Shown: positions 15,628 through 26,920, counted from the first letter of the stretch. The stretch: 33,158 nucleotides of DNA from Lentisphaeraceae bacterium (GCA_004551905.1 SFPL01000031.1:1-33158), one strand, 5' to 3'. Made by a program: numbers and translations. Notes: generated by a model from the sequence alone, not told the origin.

Positions 15628-16823
15628 TCTTTCGTTCCTTTCGATTCGTAGAGGTCGGCCCATTCGTCGAGCGTCTTCTCGCTCTTGCCCTCGGCGCGCA
15701 GAATTATGCGGTTGTAGTCGAGCGCGTCGAGGAAATCACGGTTGTGGACAAAGCGCTGCTTGCCGCGGGACGGCGACTGGGCGAGGCGCTTCATCGACTC
15801 CATCAGCAGCACTCCAGTGAAATAGACCGACTTCGGCGTCTTCAGCGCGCCGTGCAGGGTCTGCATCACCTTGCGCCCGGCTCCGTCCTTGCGCTCGCGG
15901 CGGAAGAGGCCCGTGAGCAAAACCGCCGCACGCAGCCCGTTCGACACCTCGAAGCCCTTGGCGGACATCATCCGCTCGTATTCGTCGAGCACCCGGAGGT
16001 ACTTGAAGGTGCTGGACTTCTTCCCGCCGTCGGCGTCGATGAACTTCGCGAGGTCGGGCAGCAGGTCGCCGAGCAGCCCGCAGGCATACATCTGGCGGAA
16101 TGCCTCCTCGCTGCAGCCGTAGGGGAAGAGGCGGAACACCTCCTCGCAGACGCGCGGCACCGCGGCAGAGAGGATGCAGGCGTGGAGCTTCTTCATCGCT
16201 GCGGCGGTCTTGCGCTCGATCCTGAAGCCGAGCCGCGACGAGAACTTGATCGCCCGCATCATCCTCACCGGATCCTCGCGGAAGCGGATCTCCGGGTCGC
16301 CGATGGAGCGGATCACCTTGTCCTTGAGGTCCTTCATCCCGCCCACCCAGTCGATGACCGAGAAGTCCTTGATGTTGTAGAAGAGGCCGTTTACCGTGAA
16401 GTCGCGGCGGTAGGCGTCGGTCTCCGGAGTGCCGAAGGTATTGTCCTCGAACGGGCCCTCGGCGGCGTGCTCGATGATCTCGCCGACCGTCTGCGAGTTG
16501 CGGCGGAAGGTCGCCGTCTCGATCACCTTCTCGCCGAAGCGGATATGCGCGAGGCGGAAGCGGCGGCCGATTAGGAAGCAGTTGCGGAACGCCCGCTTCA
16601 CCTCGTTGGGGGTCGCGCTGGTGCCGACGTCGAAGTCCTTCGGCTTGCGGCCGAGCAACAGGTCGCGCACGCCGCCGCCGACCAGGTAGGCGGTGTAGCC
16701 GAGGGCGTTCAGCCGGTAGAGCACCTTCAGCGCGTCGGGGTCGATGTCCTTCCGAGAAACGCAGTGCTTGGCCCGCTCGTAGACGACCGGGCCCTTGCTG
16801 CGCTTCTTCAGAAAACCAAACAT
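15624..16823 (-). CDS. pcnB: Poly(A) polymerase I (PcnB-type nucleotidyltransferase)
   Basis: A 399-residue enzyme that adds 3' poly(A) tails to RNA and promotes decay. Strong match to the E. coli PcnB pattern: SRKDIDPDALKVLYRLNALGY, LVGGGVRDLLLGRKPKDFDVG (catalytic Asp63 and Asp65), RNCFLIGRRFRLAHI, DAYRRDFTVNGLFYNI and GDPEIRFREDPVRMMRAIKF. Its length and the YxLVGGGVRD block favour PcnB over a CCA-adding enzyme; the tRNA in this window already encodes CCA. ATG 16823 is chosen because a promoter -10 (16833-16838) lies only nine bases upstream, making the mRNA almost leaderless; a longer in-frame start at 16928 would lie upstream of that promoter. Confidence 0.93.
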   Translation of the reverse strand: MFGFLKKRSKGPVVYERAKHCVSRKDIDPDALKVLYRLNALGYTAYLVGGGVRDLLLGRKPKDFDVGTSATPNEVKRAFRNCFLIGRRFRLAHIRFGEKVIETATFRRNSQTVGEIIEHAAEGPFEDNTFGTPETDAYRRDFTVNGLFYNIKDFSVIDWVGGMKDLKDKVIRSIGDPEIRFREDPVRMMRAIKFSSRLGFRIERKTAAAMKKLHACILSAAVPRVCEEVFRLFPYGCSEEAFRQMYACGLLGDLLPDLAKFIDADGGKKSSTFKYLRVLDEYERMMSAKGFEVSNGLRAAVLLTGLFRRERKDGAGRKVMQTLHGALKTPKSVYFTGVLLMESMKRLAQSPSRGKQRFVHNRDFLDALDYNRIILRAEGKSEKTLDEWADLYESKGTKE

Positions 16824-16832
16824 AGGTCGCGT

Positions 16833-16862
16833 ATTATACCAAATAGTCCCCCTGTCGCGCAA
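16833..16862 (-). promoter_or_regulatory. pcnB promoter, almost no 5' leader
   Basis: Minus-strand -35 TTGCGC (16857-16862), 18-base spacer, extended -10 TGGTATAAT (hexamer 16833-16838), then ACGCG. Only nine bases separate the hexamer from the ATG at 16823, so the predicted start of transcription is within a few bases of the start codon. Confidence 0.7.
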
Positions 16863-16866
16863 ATCG

Positions 16867-16905
16867 GCCAACCCATAACTGGCTGCTGGCTGTTGGCTGC
16901 TGAAA
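16867..16905. repeat. Degenerate heptamer repeat upstream of pcnB
   Basis: Plus-strand heptamers ACTGGCT, GCTGGCT, GTTGGCT, GCTGAAA (16878-16905) in perfect 7-base phase, with less clear units to the left from 16867. Consensus RCTGRYY. The same type occurs at 26939-27001 upstream of carB. Confidence 0.65.
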
Positions 16906-16924
16906 CACTTCAGTAGGCTCTCCC

Positions 16925-17017
16925 TCACTCGGCGTCGAGGTAGTACTTGGTCAGCAGCGGGAAGGCCTGCGGATAGGCGCGGATGGCGTCCTCAAACTTG
17001 TTGAATTTACAGGCTCG
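16925..17017 (-). pseudogene. Short coding-like remnant in frame after the dprA stop
   Basis: Directly after the dprA TGA (17018-17020), 30 sense codons continue in the same frame to a TGA at 16925-16927. The translation contains NKFEDAIRAYPQAFPL and LLTKYYLDAE, which look like protein (helical, TPR-like) and not random GC-rich sequence. There is no start codon. It could be the 3' end of a lost gene, or a tail added to DprA by stop readthrough (the stop context is UGA-C). Confidence 0.35.
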
Positions 17018-18088
17018 TCACCGCGGGAGGGCGATGCGGTTGCCGGGCAGGAAGCGGACGAATCCCTTGAGCCGGAGCTCCATCGCGAGCGAGTTCACCT
17101 TGCGCGGGGGAAGGCCGGTCTTCGCGACCAGTTCGTCCACCGACACCCCGACGGCGTCCACGTGCAGCATGACGAGCGACTCCTCCACCGTGTAGGGCGG
17201 AACCTCCGGGTCGCGCGCTGGGGCGGGTTCCTCCTTGGCCGGCTTCCGCGGAGAAAGCGGCGAAAGCACCTCGATGATGTCGTCGGCGTTGCGCACCAGG
17301 ATGGCGCCGTTGCGGATGAGGTCGAGGCAGCCGGCGGACATGTGGCTGTTGACCTGCCCCGGCACCGCCATCACCGGACGGCCAAGGTCGCCGGCGATGC
17401 CGGTGGTGATCAGCGTACCGGACTTCTGCGGGCACTCCACCGCCACCACGCCCTGCGCGAGCGCGGCGACGACATGGTTGCGGATCGGGAAGGTCTGCTC
17501 GTCGGCGGGGCGGCCGAACGGAAACTGGCTCGCCACCGCGCCGCCATTCGCCACGATCTCTCGCGCGAGGTCGCGGTTGCGCTCGGGGTAGAAGCGGTCG
17601 AGGCCAGAGCCGATCACGCCGACCGTCAGCCCCCTTGCGTCCAGCGCTCCGCGGTGGCCGTCGGCGTCGATGCCGAGGGCGAGTCCGGAGACGACGCACC
17701 AGCCGGCGGAGGCGAGGTCGGCGGCGAGACGGTGGGCGACGGCGTGTCCGTATTGAGTGGCGCGGCGGGTGCCGACGATCGCCACCATCGGCTTCGAGAG
17801 CGCGGCGACGTCGCCCTTCACGTAGAGCGCGAGCGGCGCGCCGGGGACGCCGCGGAGCCGAGCGGGGTAGCCTTCGTCGGCCGGGGTGACGATCTTCACG
17901 CCGTAGCGCTTCGCAAGCTCCTCCTCGGCGGCGACGTCCACCTCGCCGCCAGTTCGCGAGACCTTCTCGGGATACGCCTCCCAGGCGGCGGCGACGCTGC
18001 CGCCGGCGGCCTCCGCCAGGCGCTCGAGCTTAGCCGGGCCGATGTGGTCGGTCAGGTTGAAGGCTATGTATGCTTGACGGTCTGACAT
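17018..18088 (-). CDS. dprA: DNA processing protein DprA/Smf
   Basis: A 356-residue DprA, the protein that loads RecA on incoming single-stranded DNA during transformation. An N-terminal helix-hairpin/SAM-like domain (about 1-65, NLTDHIGPAKLERL) is followed by the Rossmann core: VAIVGTRRATQYG, VVSGLALGIDADGHRGAL, GVIGSGLDRFYPERNRDL and FPIRNHVVAAL (about 100-260), with the GTLITTGIAGDLGRPVMAVPG block. The C-terminus (about 300-356) is a winged-helix DML1-like domain (SVDELVAKTGLPPRKVNSLAMELRLKGFV). It starts 33 bases from the divergent tRNA-Glu gene; the tRNA promoter -35 lies inside its first codons. Its own promoter is unclear. No other competence gene is nearby. Confidence 0.95.
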   Translation of the reverse strand: MSDRQAYIAFNLTDHIGPAKLERLAEAAGGSVAAAWEAYPEKVSRTGGEVDVAAEEELAKRYGVKIVTPADEGYPARLRGVPGAPLALYVKGDVAALSKPMVAIVGTRRATQYGHAVAHRLAADLASAGWCVVSGLALGIDADGHRGALDARGLTVGVIGSGLDRFYPERNRDLAREIVANGGAVASQFPFGRPADEQTFPIRNHVVAALAQGVVAVECPQKSGTLITTGIAGDLGRPVMAVPGQVNSHMSAGCLDLIRNGAILVRNADDIIEVLSPLSPRKPAKEEPAPARDPEVPPYTVEESLVMLHVDAVGVSVDELVAKTGLPPRKVNSLAMELRLKGFVRFLPGNRIALPR

Positions 18089-18103
18089 CGGTTTTGGTAT
18101 ACT
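18074..18103 (+). promoter_or_regulatory. tRNA-Glu promoter
   Basis: -35 TTGACG (18074-18079), 18-base spacer, extended -10 TGGTATACT (hexamer 18098-18103), followed by ACGCGCC. The best -35 of the window. It overlaps the first codons of divergent dprA. The core GGTATACT is near-palindromic, so a reverse -10 (TAGTATACC) for dprA is possible. Confidence 0.8.
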
Positions 18104-18120
18104 ACGCGCCGTTTTTACGC

Positions 18121-18195
18121 GGCCCCATCGTCTATCGGCTAGGACACGAGCTTTTCATGCTCGTTAGAGGAGTTCGACTCTCCTTGGGGCTGCCA
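18121..18195 (+). tRNA. tRNA-Glu (anticodon TTC)
   Basis: A 75-base cloverleaf with encoded CCA. Acceptor GGCCCCA pairs with TGGGGCT (first pair G-U), D-arm GTC...GGAC, anticodon stem CGAGC/GCTCG around loop TTTTCAT giving anticodon TTC, T-arm AGGAG/CTCCT around TTCGACT, discriminator G. It is the only plus-strand gene and ends two bases before the stop codon of the convergent TPR gene. Confidence 0.95.
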
Positions 18196-18197
18196 TT

Positions 18198-19583
18198 TCA
18201 GCCCTGGGCCTTCAGCGCCTGGGAGACTGCGAGCATGCGCTCGGAGAGGTCCTCGAAGCCGACGTCAGTGGAGTAGACGTCCTTGTAGTAGCGGTAGGCC
18301 TTCTCGAGGTCGCCGGACGCCTCCGCGCAGAGGCCGAGCTGGTAGATGACGTTCTTCTTGAGGTCGTCCATCGTCGGCAGCGCGTCGCGCGCGGTCTCGA
18401 GCTGCATCACGGCCATGTCGGTCTGGCCCTGGTTTAGGAAGCACATCGCCAGGTAGTAGAGCGCCCAGAGGCGGTCCTTGGGGCTCTTCTGCGCGAGCTG
18501 GAGGTGGGTGAGGGCGTCCTCGTAGTAGCCGTACTTGAAGTACTCCTTGCCGAGCTCGAAGCGGAGGTGGAGGTCGTTGGGGTAGCGCTCCACGCGGGCG
18601 GCGAGGTCGTCGAACACGAACTGGTTCTTCTCTGCCTCGAGCTCGTTCGCCTCGTCCTCGCGACCCTCCGCCTTCAGCGCGTCGATCTGCTGCTCGTAGT
18701 ACTGCACCTTGGTCTGGGAGAGCATGCGGTCGAGCTCGGGATCCATCGAGCCGGCGGCGGCGATGGCGGCCTCGAGGGTCTCCACCGCCTCGTAGTAGCG
18801 CTTGTTCTGGATGTAGATGCGGGCGAGCGCGCGGCGAGCGTTCATGTTTTTGGGCTCGGCGGCGATCTGCTGGAGCTTCTCGTTGATGAGCAGCTCGGCG
18901 TCGGCGTCCGTGACGACGGCCTTGTTGGCGGCGTCGAGCTTGGCGGCCTGCTCCTTGTTGGCGATGAGGTTCTGGAAGCCGCCCTTCTTGCCGGCGGTCT
19001 GCTCCCAGCCGGCGCTCATCGTGGCCTGCGCCTCGGCGTTCTTGAGCATCTGCAGGACGCGCTGGTCGCCGGGCTTCATCGCGGAGAGCTTCTGGTAGGC
19101 GTCGCGCGCCTTGTCCCAGCGCTTGGCCATCGTGTAGTAGGTGGCGACGCGCTCGAGGAGCGCGGGGTCCTGGTTGGAGCACTCGTAGGCGGCCTCGACG
19201 GAGATCGCCGCGTGGTCGGTCTTGCCGGCGGCCTCGGCCGCCTTGACCGCGGCCTCGATGTTGTCGGGGTCGAGCGGGTTCTGGCAGAGAAGCTTTTCCG
19301 CCTCGGTCATCGCCTCGGGCCCCTTGCCCTTCTTCGCGAGCGAGAGGATCTTCGCGCGCGCGGCGGCGAAGCCGATCTTGGCGAAGAGGCCGGTCTTGCC
19401 GCCGCCCTTGCGGAAGTTGGCGATCTGCGCGGCCCTCAGGAGCCGGCGCGTCTCAAGGACGTCCGGCGCGGCGGAGACCGCCTCCATCAGCATGTCGACG
19501 GCCAGATCGTACTTGCCGGTCTCCAGCGCCTGGCGGCCTCGATTGGTGAAGTTCTGGGCCTTCTGCGCGAGGTCGACCGCCAT
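18198..19583 (-). CDS. Cytosolic TPR protein of unknown function
   Basis: A 461-residue protein made largely of tetratricopeptide repeats with no signal peptide. Repeat-like units include NFTNRGRQALETGKYDLAVDMLMEA near the N-terminus, TYYTMAKRWDKARDAYQKLSAM in the middle, and FELGKEYFKYGYYEDALTHLQLA and IYQLGLCAEASGDLEKAYRYY near the end; a segment at about 60-85 (GGGKTGLFAKIGFAAARAKI) breaks the pattern. TPRs bind partner proteins; the partner is unknown. The ATG at 19583 overlaps the stop of the RAM-domain gene as TGATG, which rules out the longer start at 19781. It is the last gene of the asd unit and converges on tRNA-Glu. Confidence 0.8.
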   Translation of the reverse strand: MAVDLAQKAQNFTNRGRQALETGKYDLAVDMLMEAVSAAPDVLETRRLLRAAQIANFRKGGGKTGLFAKIGFAAARAKILSLAKKGKGPEAMTEAEKLLCQNPLDPDNIEAAVKAAEAAGKTDHAAISVEAAYECSNQDPALLERVATYYTMAKRWDKARDAYQKLSAMKPGDQRVLQMLKNAEAQATMSAGWEQTAGKKGGFQNLIANKEQAAKLDAANKAVVTDADAELLINEKLQQIAAEPKNMNARRALARIYIQNKRYYEAVETLEAAIAAAGSMDPELDRMLSQTKVQYYEQQIDALKAEGREDEANELEAEKNQFVFDDLAARVERYPNDLHLRFELGKEYFKYGYYEDALTHLQLAQKSPKDRLWALYYLAMCFLNQGQTDMAVMQLETARDALPTMDDLKKNVIYQLGLCAEASGDLEKAYRYYKDVYSTDVGFEDLSERMLAVSQALKAQG

Positions 19584-19885
19584 CACGACACCTCCAGTCG
19601 GCCGTCGTCGAGCTTGCCGAGGATACCGCCCGACTTGTAGGTCTTGAGCATGAAGTGGGTTGCGGTGGAGAGGACGCCTTCGAGCGTGGAGAGGTCCTGC
19701 GCCACGAACTGGGCGACGTCCTGCAGGCTCGAGCCCTTCACGAATACCAGGAGGTCGTACCCGCCGGACATGAGGAAGCACGCCTCAACCGCCTCGAAGT
19801 GCGAGACGCGCTCGGCAATGCGGCCGAAGCCGCAGTCGCGCTGGGGGGTGATCTTGAGTTCGATTACCGCATGCACTTCGTTCAT
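19583..19885 (-). CDS. Stand-alone AsnC/Lrp RAM-domain protein
   Basis: A 100-residue protein matching only the ligand-sensing RAM domain of Lrp/AsnC regulators (ITPQRDCGFGRIAERVSHFEAVEACFLMSGGYDLLVFVKG), with no DNA-binding helix-turn-helix. Such stand-alone RAM proteins form dimers or octamers and can bind amino acids. Its start overlaps the LptE-like stop as ATGA. Because the unit begins with asd, whose pathway leads to lysine, threonine and methionine, an amino-acid-sensing role is possible, but this is inference. Confidence 0.85.
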   Translation of the reverse strand: MNEVHAVIELKITPQRDCGFGRIAERVSHFEAVEACFLMSGGYDLLVFVKGSSLQDVAQFVAQDLSTLEGVLSTATHFMLKTYKSGGILGKLDDGRLEVS

Positions 19886-20424
19886 TTAGCGTTCTCCTTC
19901 CCTTTGGCATCCTTGTCGTCGGTCCAGTCAATCCTCAGCAGGTCGTCCACCACCAGCCGCGAGAGCTCGTCGGCGAGCCTGCCGGACGCGTCGCGCTCGG
20001 CGGTGGTGAGGTCCTGCCCCGCTGCGAAGGTGGTCTCTGCAGTATACGGGCGGTCCGTGAAGATCACCCGGCCGGACGCCTTGTCCACCACCGTGACCAG
20101 CGCCTCGCAGGACATGGTAAAGCCGGTGTAGCGGCGGAGCGTGCGGCGGTTGTAGGCCACCGAGCCGGCCGAGACGCTCTTGACCACGCCCTGCACCTCG
20201 ACCTGCGCCTCGTCGGGCGAGGCGACGGAGAACGACCCCTCGCGCTGGATTTCCCGCAGCAACTGGCGCGTCGCGGCCGCCCCCATCTCCTGGAGGCCGG
20301 ACTCGTTCCGGAACGTCGGCACCGAGATAAGGCGCCGGTCGGCGGGGACGTGCGACCGCCATGCGTAGTTCGCGCCGCAGCCGCAGAGCGCGGCAAGCGC
20401 AGCCACCAAGACGACTCTCCTCAT
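19882..20424 (-). CDS. LptE-like outer-membrane lipoprotein
   Basis: A 180-residue protein with a lipoprotein signal (MRRVVLVAALAALCGC, lipidated Cys at residue 16 after LCG) and a body resembling the LptE/RlpB family: YAWRSHVPADRRLISVPTFRNESG, then a helix (MGAAATRQLLREIQREG) and VEVQGVVKSV. LptE plugs and helps assemble LptD, which inserts lipopolysaccharide in the outer membrane. No lptD is in the window. The ATG overlaps the BamD-like stop as ATGA. A related DUF of the same fold is possible because sequence conservation in LptE is low. Confidence 0.75.
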   Translation of the reverse strand: MRRVVLVAALAALCGCGANYAWRSHVPADRRLISVPTFRNESGLQEMGAAATRQLLREIQREGSFSVASPDEAQVEVQGVVKSVSAGSVAYNRRTLRRYTGFTMSCEALVTVVDKASGRVIFTDRPYTAETTFAAGQDLTTAERDASGRLADELSRLVVDDLLRIDWTDDKDAKGKENAK

Positions 20425-21449
20425 TGGTCAGACCCTTTCTTGAGCTCCTCGAGGCGCGCGCGCGCCTCGTCGGCGTGGCTGCCCCGGGGATGGTTGGCAA
20501 GATACGTCTCGTAGGCGCTGACGGCGCTGCGCTTGGTGCGGATGCGCGAGTCGTAGAACTTCGCCGCCGCGAAGTCGTCGTCGTCGATGAGCGCGCGCGC
20601 CTCGTCGAGCTGGGCGCGGACGGCCTCCCGGTCCTCTCCCTCGCAGGCGCCCTCGGCCTGCTCCAGGAAGGCGATGGTGTCCCTCACCCGCTCGCGGTTG
20701 TAACCCATTTCCTCCAGCACCATCATCCGCGCCGCAGCCTCGCGCACCAGCGCGGTCTTCGCCTCGGGCGTGCCGCGGTGAAGGTTGCGCAGGTTCTCGT
20801 AGACCTTGATCGCCTCGGTCCAGCGCATCTCGTCCTCGCGCAGGGAGGCGATCTCGAGCATTGCCTGCGGCGCCCACTCCGCGCCAGGCGCCCGGAGGAC
20901 GCACGCCTCGAGCGCGCGGCGCACGTCGGCGGTGTTCTTGAAGCGGAAGAACATGATCGTCTTGCCCTCGATGCGCATGACCGAGGCGACGCGGTAGAGG
21001 GCGTCGACGGCGGCGGAGTAGTCGCACTGCACCGAGTAGAAGTCCACCAGGTACCGCCATTCGCGGAAGGCCTCCTCGCAGTCCCTGAGCTTCGTCTCAA
21101 GCGTTTCGGCGAGGAGCCGCTGCGCCTCGGGCGCCTCGCCGGATACGGGCCACTCGCGCACCAGCGCGTCGAGCTCGCGCACCGCCTTGGAGTAGGACTC
21201 CTCGGCGATGAGACCGCGGCAGTAGGAGAACTGCGCGGCGGAGTCCTCCATCTTCGGCCCGGTAAGCCAAGAAAACCACTTCGGGGTCTTCTTCTCCGGG
21301 TGCGTGCTCTCCTTCACCTCGTCGAAGCCAGGGTACGCGTCGGTCGCGTAGCGCGCGCCGGAGTTGATTGCTTGAGCCGCGGCGGTCTGGCCCGCGGCAA
21401 GCGGCAGCGCCGCGACGAGCGCAAGCGAGGCGACGAGGAGGCGCTTCAT
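20421..21449 (-). CDS. BamD-like periplasmic TPR protein
   Basis: A 342-residue exported protein with signal peptide (about 1-25, LALVAALPLAAGQTAAA) and helical TPR repeats of the BamD/YbgF type: SYCRGLIAEESYSKAVRELDAL, EWPVSGEAPEAQRLLAETLE and a C-terminal AVSAYETYLANHPRGSHADEARARL, the spacing of BamD repeats. BamD is an essential lipoprotein of the outer-membrane protein assembly machine, but I see no lipobox cysteine here, so a periplasmic paralogue is possible. It begins 2 bases after asd and overlaps the LptE-like gene, fitting an envelope-assembly unit. Confidence 0.7.
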   Translation of the reverse strand: MKRLLVASLALVAALPLAAGQTAAAQAINSGARYATDAYPGFDEVKESTHPEKKTPKWFSWLTGPKMEDSAAQFSYCRGLIAEESYSKAVRELDALVREWPVSGEAPEAQRLLAETLETKLRDCEEAFREWRYLVDFYSVQCDYSAAVDALYRVASVMRIEGKTIMFFRFKNTADVRRALEACVLRAPGAEWAPQAMLEIASLREDEMRWTEAIKVYENLRNLHRGTPEAKTALVREAAARMMVLEEMGYNRERVRDTIAFLEQAEGACEGEDREAVRAQLDEARALIDDDDFAAAKFYDSRIRTKRSAVSAYETYLANHPRGSHADEARARLEELKKGSDQ

Positions 21450-21451
21450 GC

Positions 21452-22465
21452 TCAGACCAGCCCCCGCTTGACGAGGTGTTCGGCGATCTCCACCGCGTTG
21501 AGCGCGGCGCCCCTGAGGAGCTGGTCGCCGGAGACGAACATCTCGAGCCCGCGGCGGTCGTCGCGGGAGATGTCCTGGCGGATGCGGCCGGCGAGCACGT
21601 CGTAGTTCGCCGTCGCGTCGAGCGGCATCGGGTAGCCACCGTTGAGCGGGTCGTCGACGACCTTCACCCCCTCGGCGCCCTTCAGTATCTCGCGCGCCTC
21701 CTCGGGCGTGATCTCGTTCTCGAACTCGAGGTTGAGCGACTCGGAGTGGGCGCGGGCGATCGGCACGCGCACGCAGGTGCAGCTGAGCTTCAGGTCCGGG
21801 AGGTGCAGCATCTTCCGCGCCTCGTTGCGCATCTTGAGCTCCTCGAGCGTGTACCAGTTGGTCTCGTCGAACTTGTCGATGTGCGGGATGAGGTTGTACA
21901 TCAGCTGGTGCTGGAACGCCTTCACCGTCAGCGGACGGCCCTCGGCGTACTCGTGGATCTGCCCCTCCAGCTCCGCGAGGCCGGGCGCGCCGGCGCCTGA
22001 CGCCGCCTGGTAGGTCGCCGCGACAAGGCGCTTCAGCCCCTTCGCCCGGTGGAGCGGGGCGACCGCCTCGAGCATGATCGCGGTGGTGCAGTTGGGGTTG
22101 GCGATGACTCCCTTGTTCCAGTCGAGGTCCTCGGCGTTCACCTGCGGCACCACGAGCGGGACCTCCGGGTCCTGCCGGAACGCGCGGGAGTTGTCGATCA
22201 TCTTCGCGCCGGCCTTCACCACCGCGTCCTTCAGCTGGATCGCTACGTCGGTCTTGCCAGCGAAGAGCACGATGTCGAAGCCCTCGAAGCTCCGCTCGGT
22301 GGCCTGGAGCACGTGGTACTTCTCGCCGAGAATCTCCTCGTCGCGCTCGCGCGACGCGAAGACCTGGACCTGGCCCCTCACGGGAAACTTGCGGTCCCTG
22401 AGGACCTTTATCATCTCGGTGCCGACGGCGCCTACGCCGACCAGCCCCACTCTGTAGTCTTTCAT
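21452..22465 (-). CDS. asd: Aspartate-semialdehyde dehydrogenase
   Basis: A 337-residue enzyme that reduces beta-aspartyl phosphate to aspartate semialdehyde, the branch point to lysine, diaminopimelate, threonine and methionine. The NADPH-binding start is VGLVGVGAVGTEMIKVL, the catalytic cysteine is C126 in IANPNCTT, the substrate arginine/histidine block is RVPIARAHSESLNLEFE, and the C-terminus FVSGDQLLRGAALNAVEIAEHL is diagnostic. ATG 22465 has GAAAGG upstream, and promoter 22495-22524 lies right after the stop of the preceding permease gene. Confidence 0.95.
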   Translation of the reverse strand: MKDYRVGLVGVGAVGTEMIKVLRDRKFPVRGQVQVFASRERDEEILGEKYHVLQATERSFEGFDIVLFAGKTDVAIQLKDAVVKAGAKMIDNSRAFRQDPEVPLVVPQVNAEDLDWNKGVIANPNCTTAIMLEAVAPLHRAKGLKRLVAATYQAASGAGAPGLAELEGQIHEYAEGRPLTVKAFQHQLMYNLIPHIDKFDETNWYTLEELKMRNEARKMLHLPDLKLSCTCVRVPIARAHSESLNLEFENEITPEEAREILKGAEGVKVVDDPLNGGYPMPLDATANYDVLAGRIRQDISRDDRRGLEMFVSGDQLLRGAALNAVEIAEHLVKRGLV

Positions 22466-22494
22466 CTGTCTGCCAACCTTTCGATAACTGGCGT

Positions 22495-22524
22495 ATTATA
22501 CCAAAAATCCGCTAACGGTGGCGA
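22495..22524 (-). promoter_or_regulatory. asd promoter
   Basis: Extended -10 TGGTATAAT (hexamer 22495-22500), then ACGC; -35 TCGCCA (22519-22524) with 18-base spacer. The -35 lies in the last codons of the upstream permease gene. Confidence 0.7.
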
Positions 22525-23615
22525 ACGAAGAGCCTCGCCCCGAGGAGGAAAAACACGACGTGCGGCGCGACCGCCGCCGGAATCGGCGGCAGCCAGGCGT
22601 TCTTCGCCGCCACCATGCAGCCGACGTCGAGCCCGTAGAACGCGAAGTACATCCCCAGCGCCCCCAGGACGCCGCGGAAGACGCTCTGCCGCCCCGAGGC
22701 GATGCCGGCCGGGATGGCGAAGATGGTAATGACGATGCAGGCGAACGGCGCCATGATCTGCGCCCAAGTGTCGTAGAGGAGGTCGGAGCGGCGCTCGGGG
22801 GTGAGCTCCGGGTGGGTGCGGAGGTAGCGGAAGCGGTCGCGCACCGAGTTGTACTGCCACTTGCGGTTCTGGACGAGGAAGTCCTCCGGCAGCTCGTCGA
22901 ACTCGGCGAAGCACCGCAGGGGAAGCGCGTCCAGCTCCGGCGTAGCGGTGGCCACCTCGCGCCCGAGCGAGTCGAAGTGCTGCACGCGCGGTGAGACGAA
23001 CCACCACTCGCCGTCGAGGTATGACGCCTCGGGGGCGGTCACCGAGAGGCGCCGCGCCCCGCCTGGGCCGTCGACCGTCACCTTGACGTTGCCGAGCCGT
23101 GTGCAGTCGGGCGAGCGGATCTCGTCCACGTTCCACGTCCGCCCCGCCGCGGCGTTGCGCAGCACCAGGTTGTCCGCCTTGGCGATCGTCGCGGACTCGA
23201 ACTTGGCGGTCTTGAGCTGTGCCGCCCACTGCGACCACCGCGGCATGAAGCACTCGTCCACCCAGGCCACGACGACCGCCATCGCCGCCGCCGCTAAGAG
23301 GAGCGGACGGACTATCGTGAGGAACCCGATGCCGCTCGCGCGCATCGCCACGATCTCGGAATGGCGGCAGAACACCCACATCGTGTAGAGCGTCGCCAGC
23401 ATAAGCGCCGCCGGCACAAGGTAGTGGAAGTACGGAGCCAGGTACCCGCTGAAGTAGAGCGCCGCGTCGGCGATTGGAAGGCGCGCCTCGAGCATCCGCG
23501 AGAACGAGCCGAAGAGGTCGAAGAGAACGTAGATCGAGACGAACCCAACGAGGCAGTAGAAGAGCGGGGAGAGGAACTCCCTGAAGACGTATCTCGACAA
23601 AATCCCCATCGGCAA
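22512..23615 (-). CDS. LptF/LptG-family LPS export permease
   Basis: A 367-residue YjgP/YjgQ-family permease: membrane helices at about 12-32 (FREFLSPLFYCLVGFVSIYVLF), 50-80 and 95-120, the conserved RHSEIVAMRASGIG loop, a periplasmic jellyroll domain (about 125-260) and three C-terminal helices (about 270-365). The RHSEIVAMRASG loop is nearer LptG than LptF, but the paralogue cannot be fixed from sequence reading. It extracts LPS from the inner membrane with LptB2C. The best start is TTG at 23615: GGAGG is six bases upstream, whereas the ATG two codons in would have 12. It lies 12 bases after carB. Confidence 0.9.
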   Translation of the reverse strand: MPMGILSRYVFREFLSPLFYCLVGFVSIYVLFDLFGSFSRMLEARLPIADAALYFSGYLAPYFHYLVPAALMLATLYTMWVFCRHSEIVAMRASGIGFLTIVRPLLLAAAAMAVVVAWVDECFMPRWSQWAAQLKTAKFESATIAKADNLVLRNAAAGRTWNVDEIRSPDCTRLGNVKVTVDGPGGARRLSVTAPEASYLDGEWWFVSPRVQHFDSLGREVATATPELDALPLRCFAEFDELPEDFLVQNRKWQYNSVRDRFRYLRTHPELTPERRSDLLYDTWAQIMAPFACIVITIFAIPAGIASGRQSVFRGVLGALGMYFAFYGLDVGCMVAAKNAWLPPIPAAVAPHVVFFLLGARLFVRHR

Positions 23616-23627
23616 CCCCGGCCTCCG

Positions 23628-26876
<3,249 letters not shown>

Positions 26877-26920
26877 TTGTCCGCCCAGCCTTTCATTTGG
26901 AATGTCGAAATCGGATGTGT

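Noticed and set aside
16824..16928. Longer pcnB start at 16928
   Set aside because: It would begin upstream of the promoter -10 and read through the promoter and heptamer repeat.
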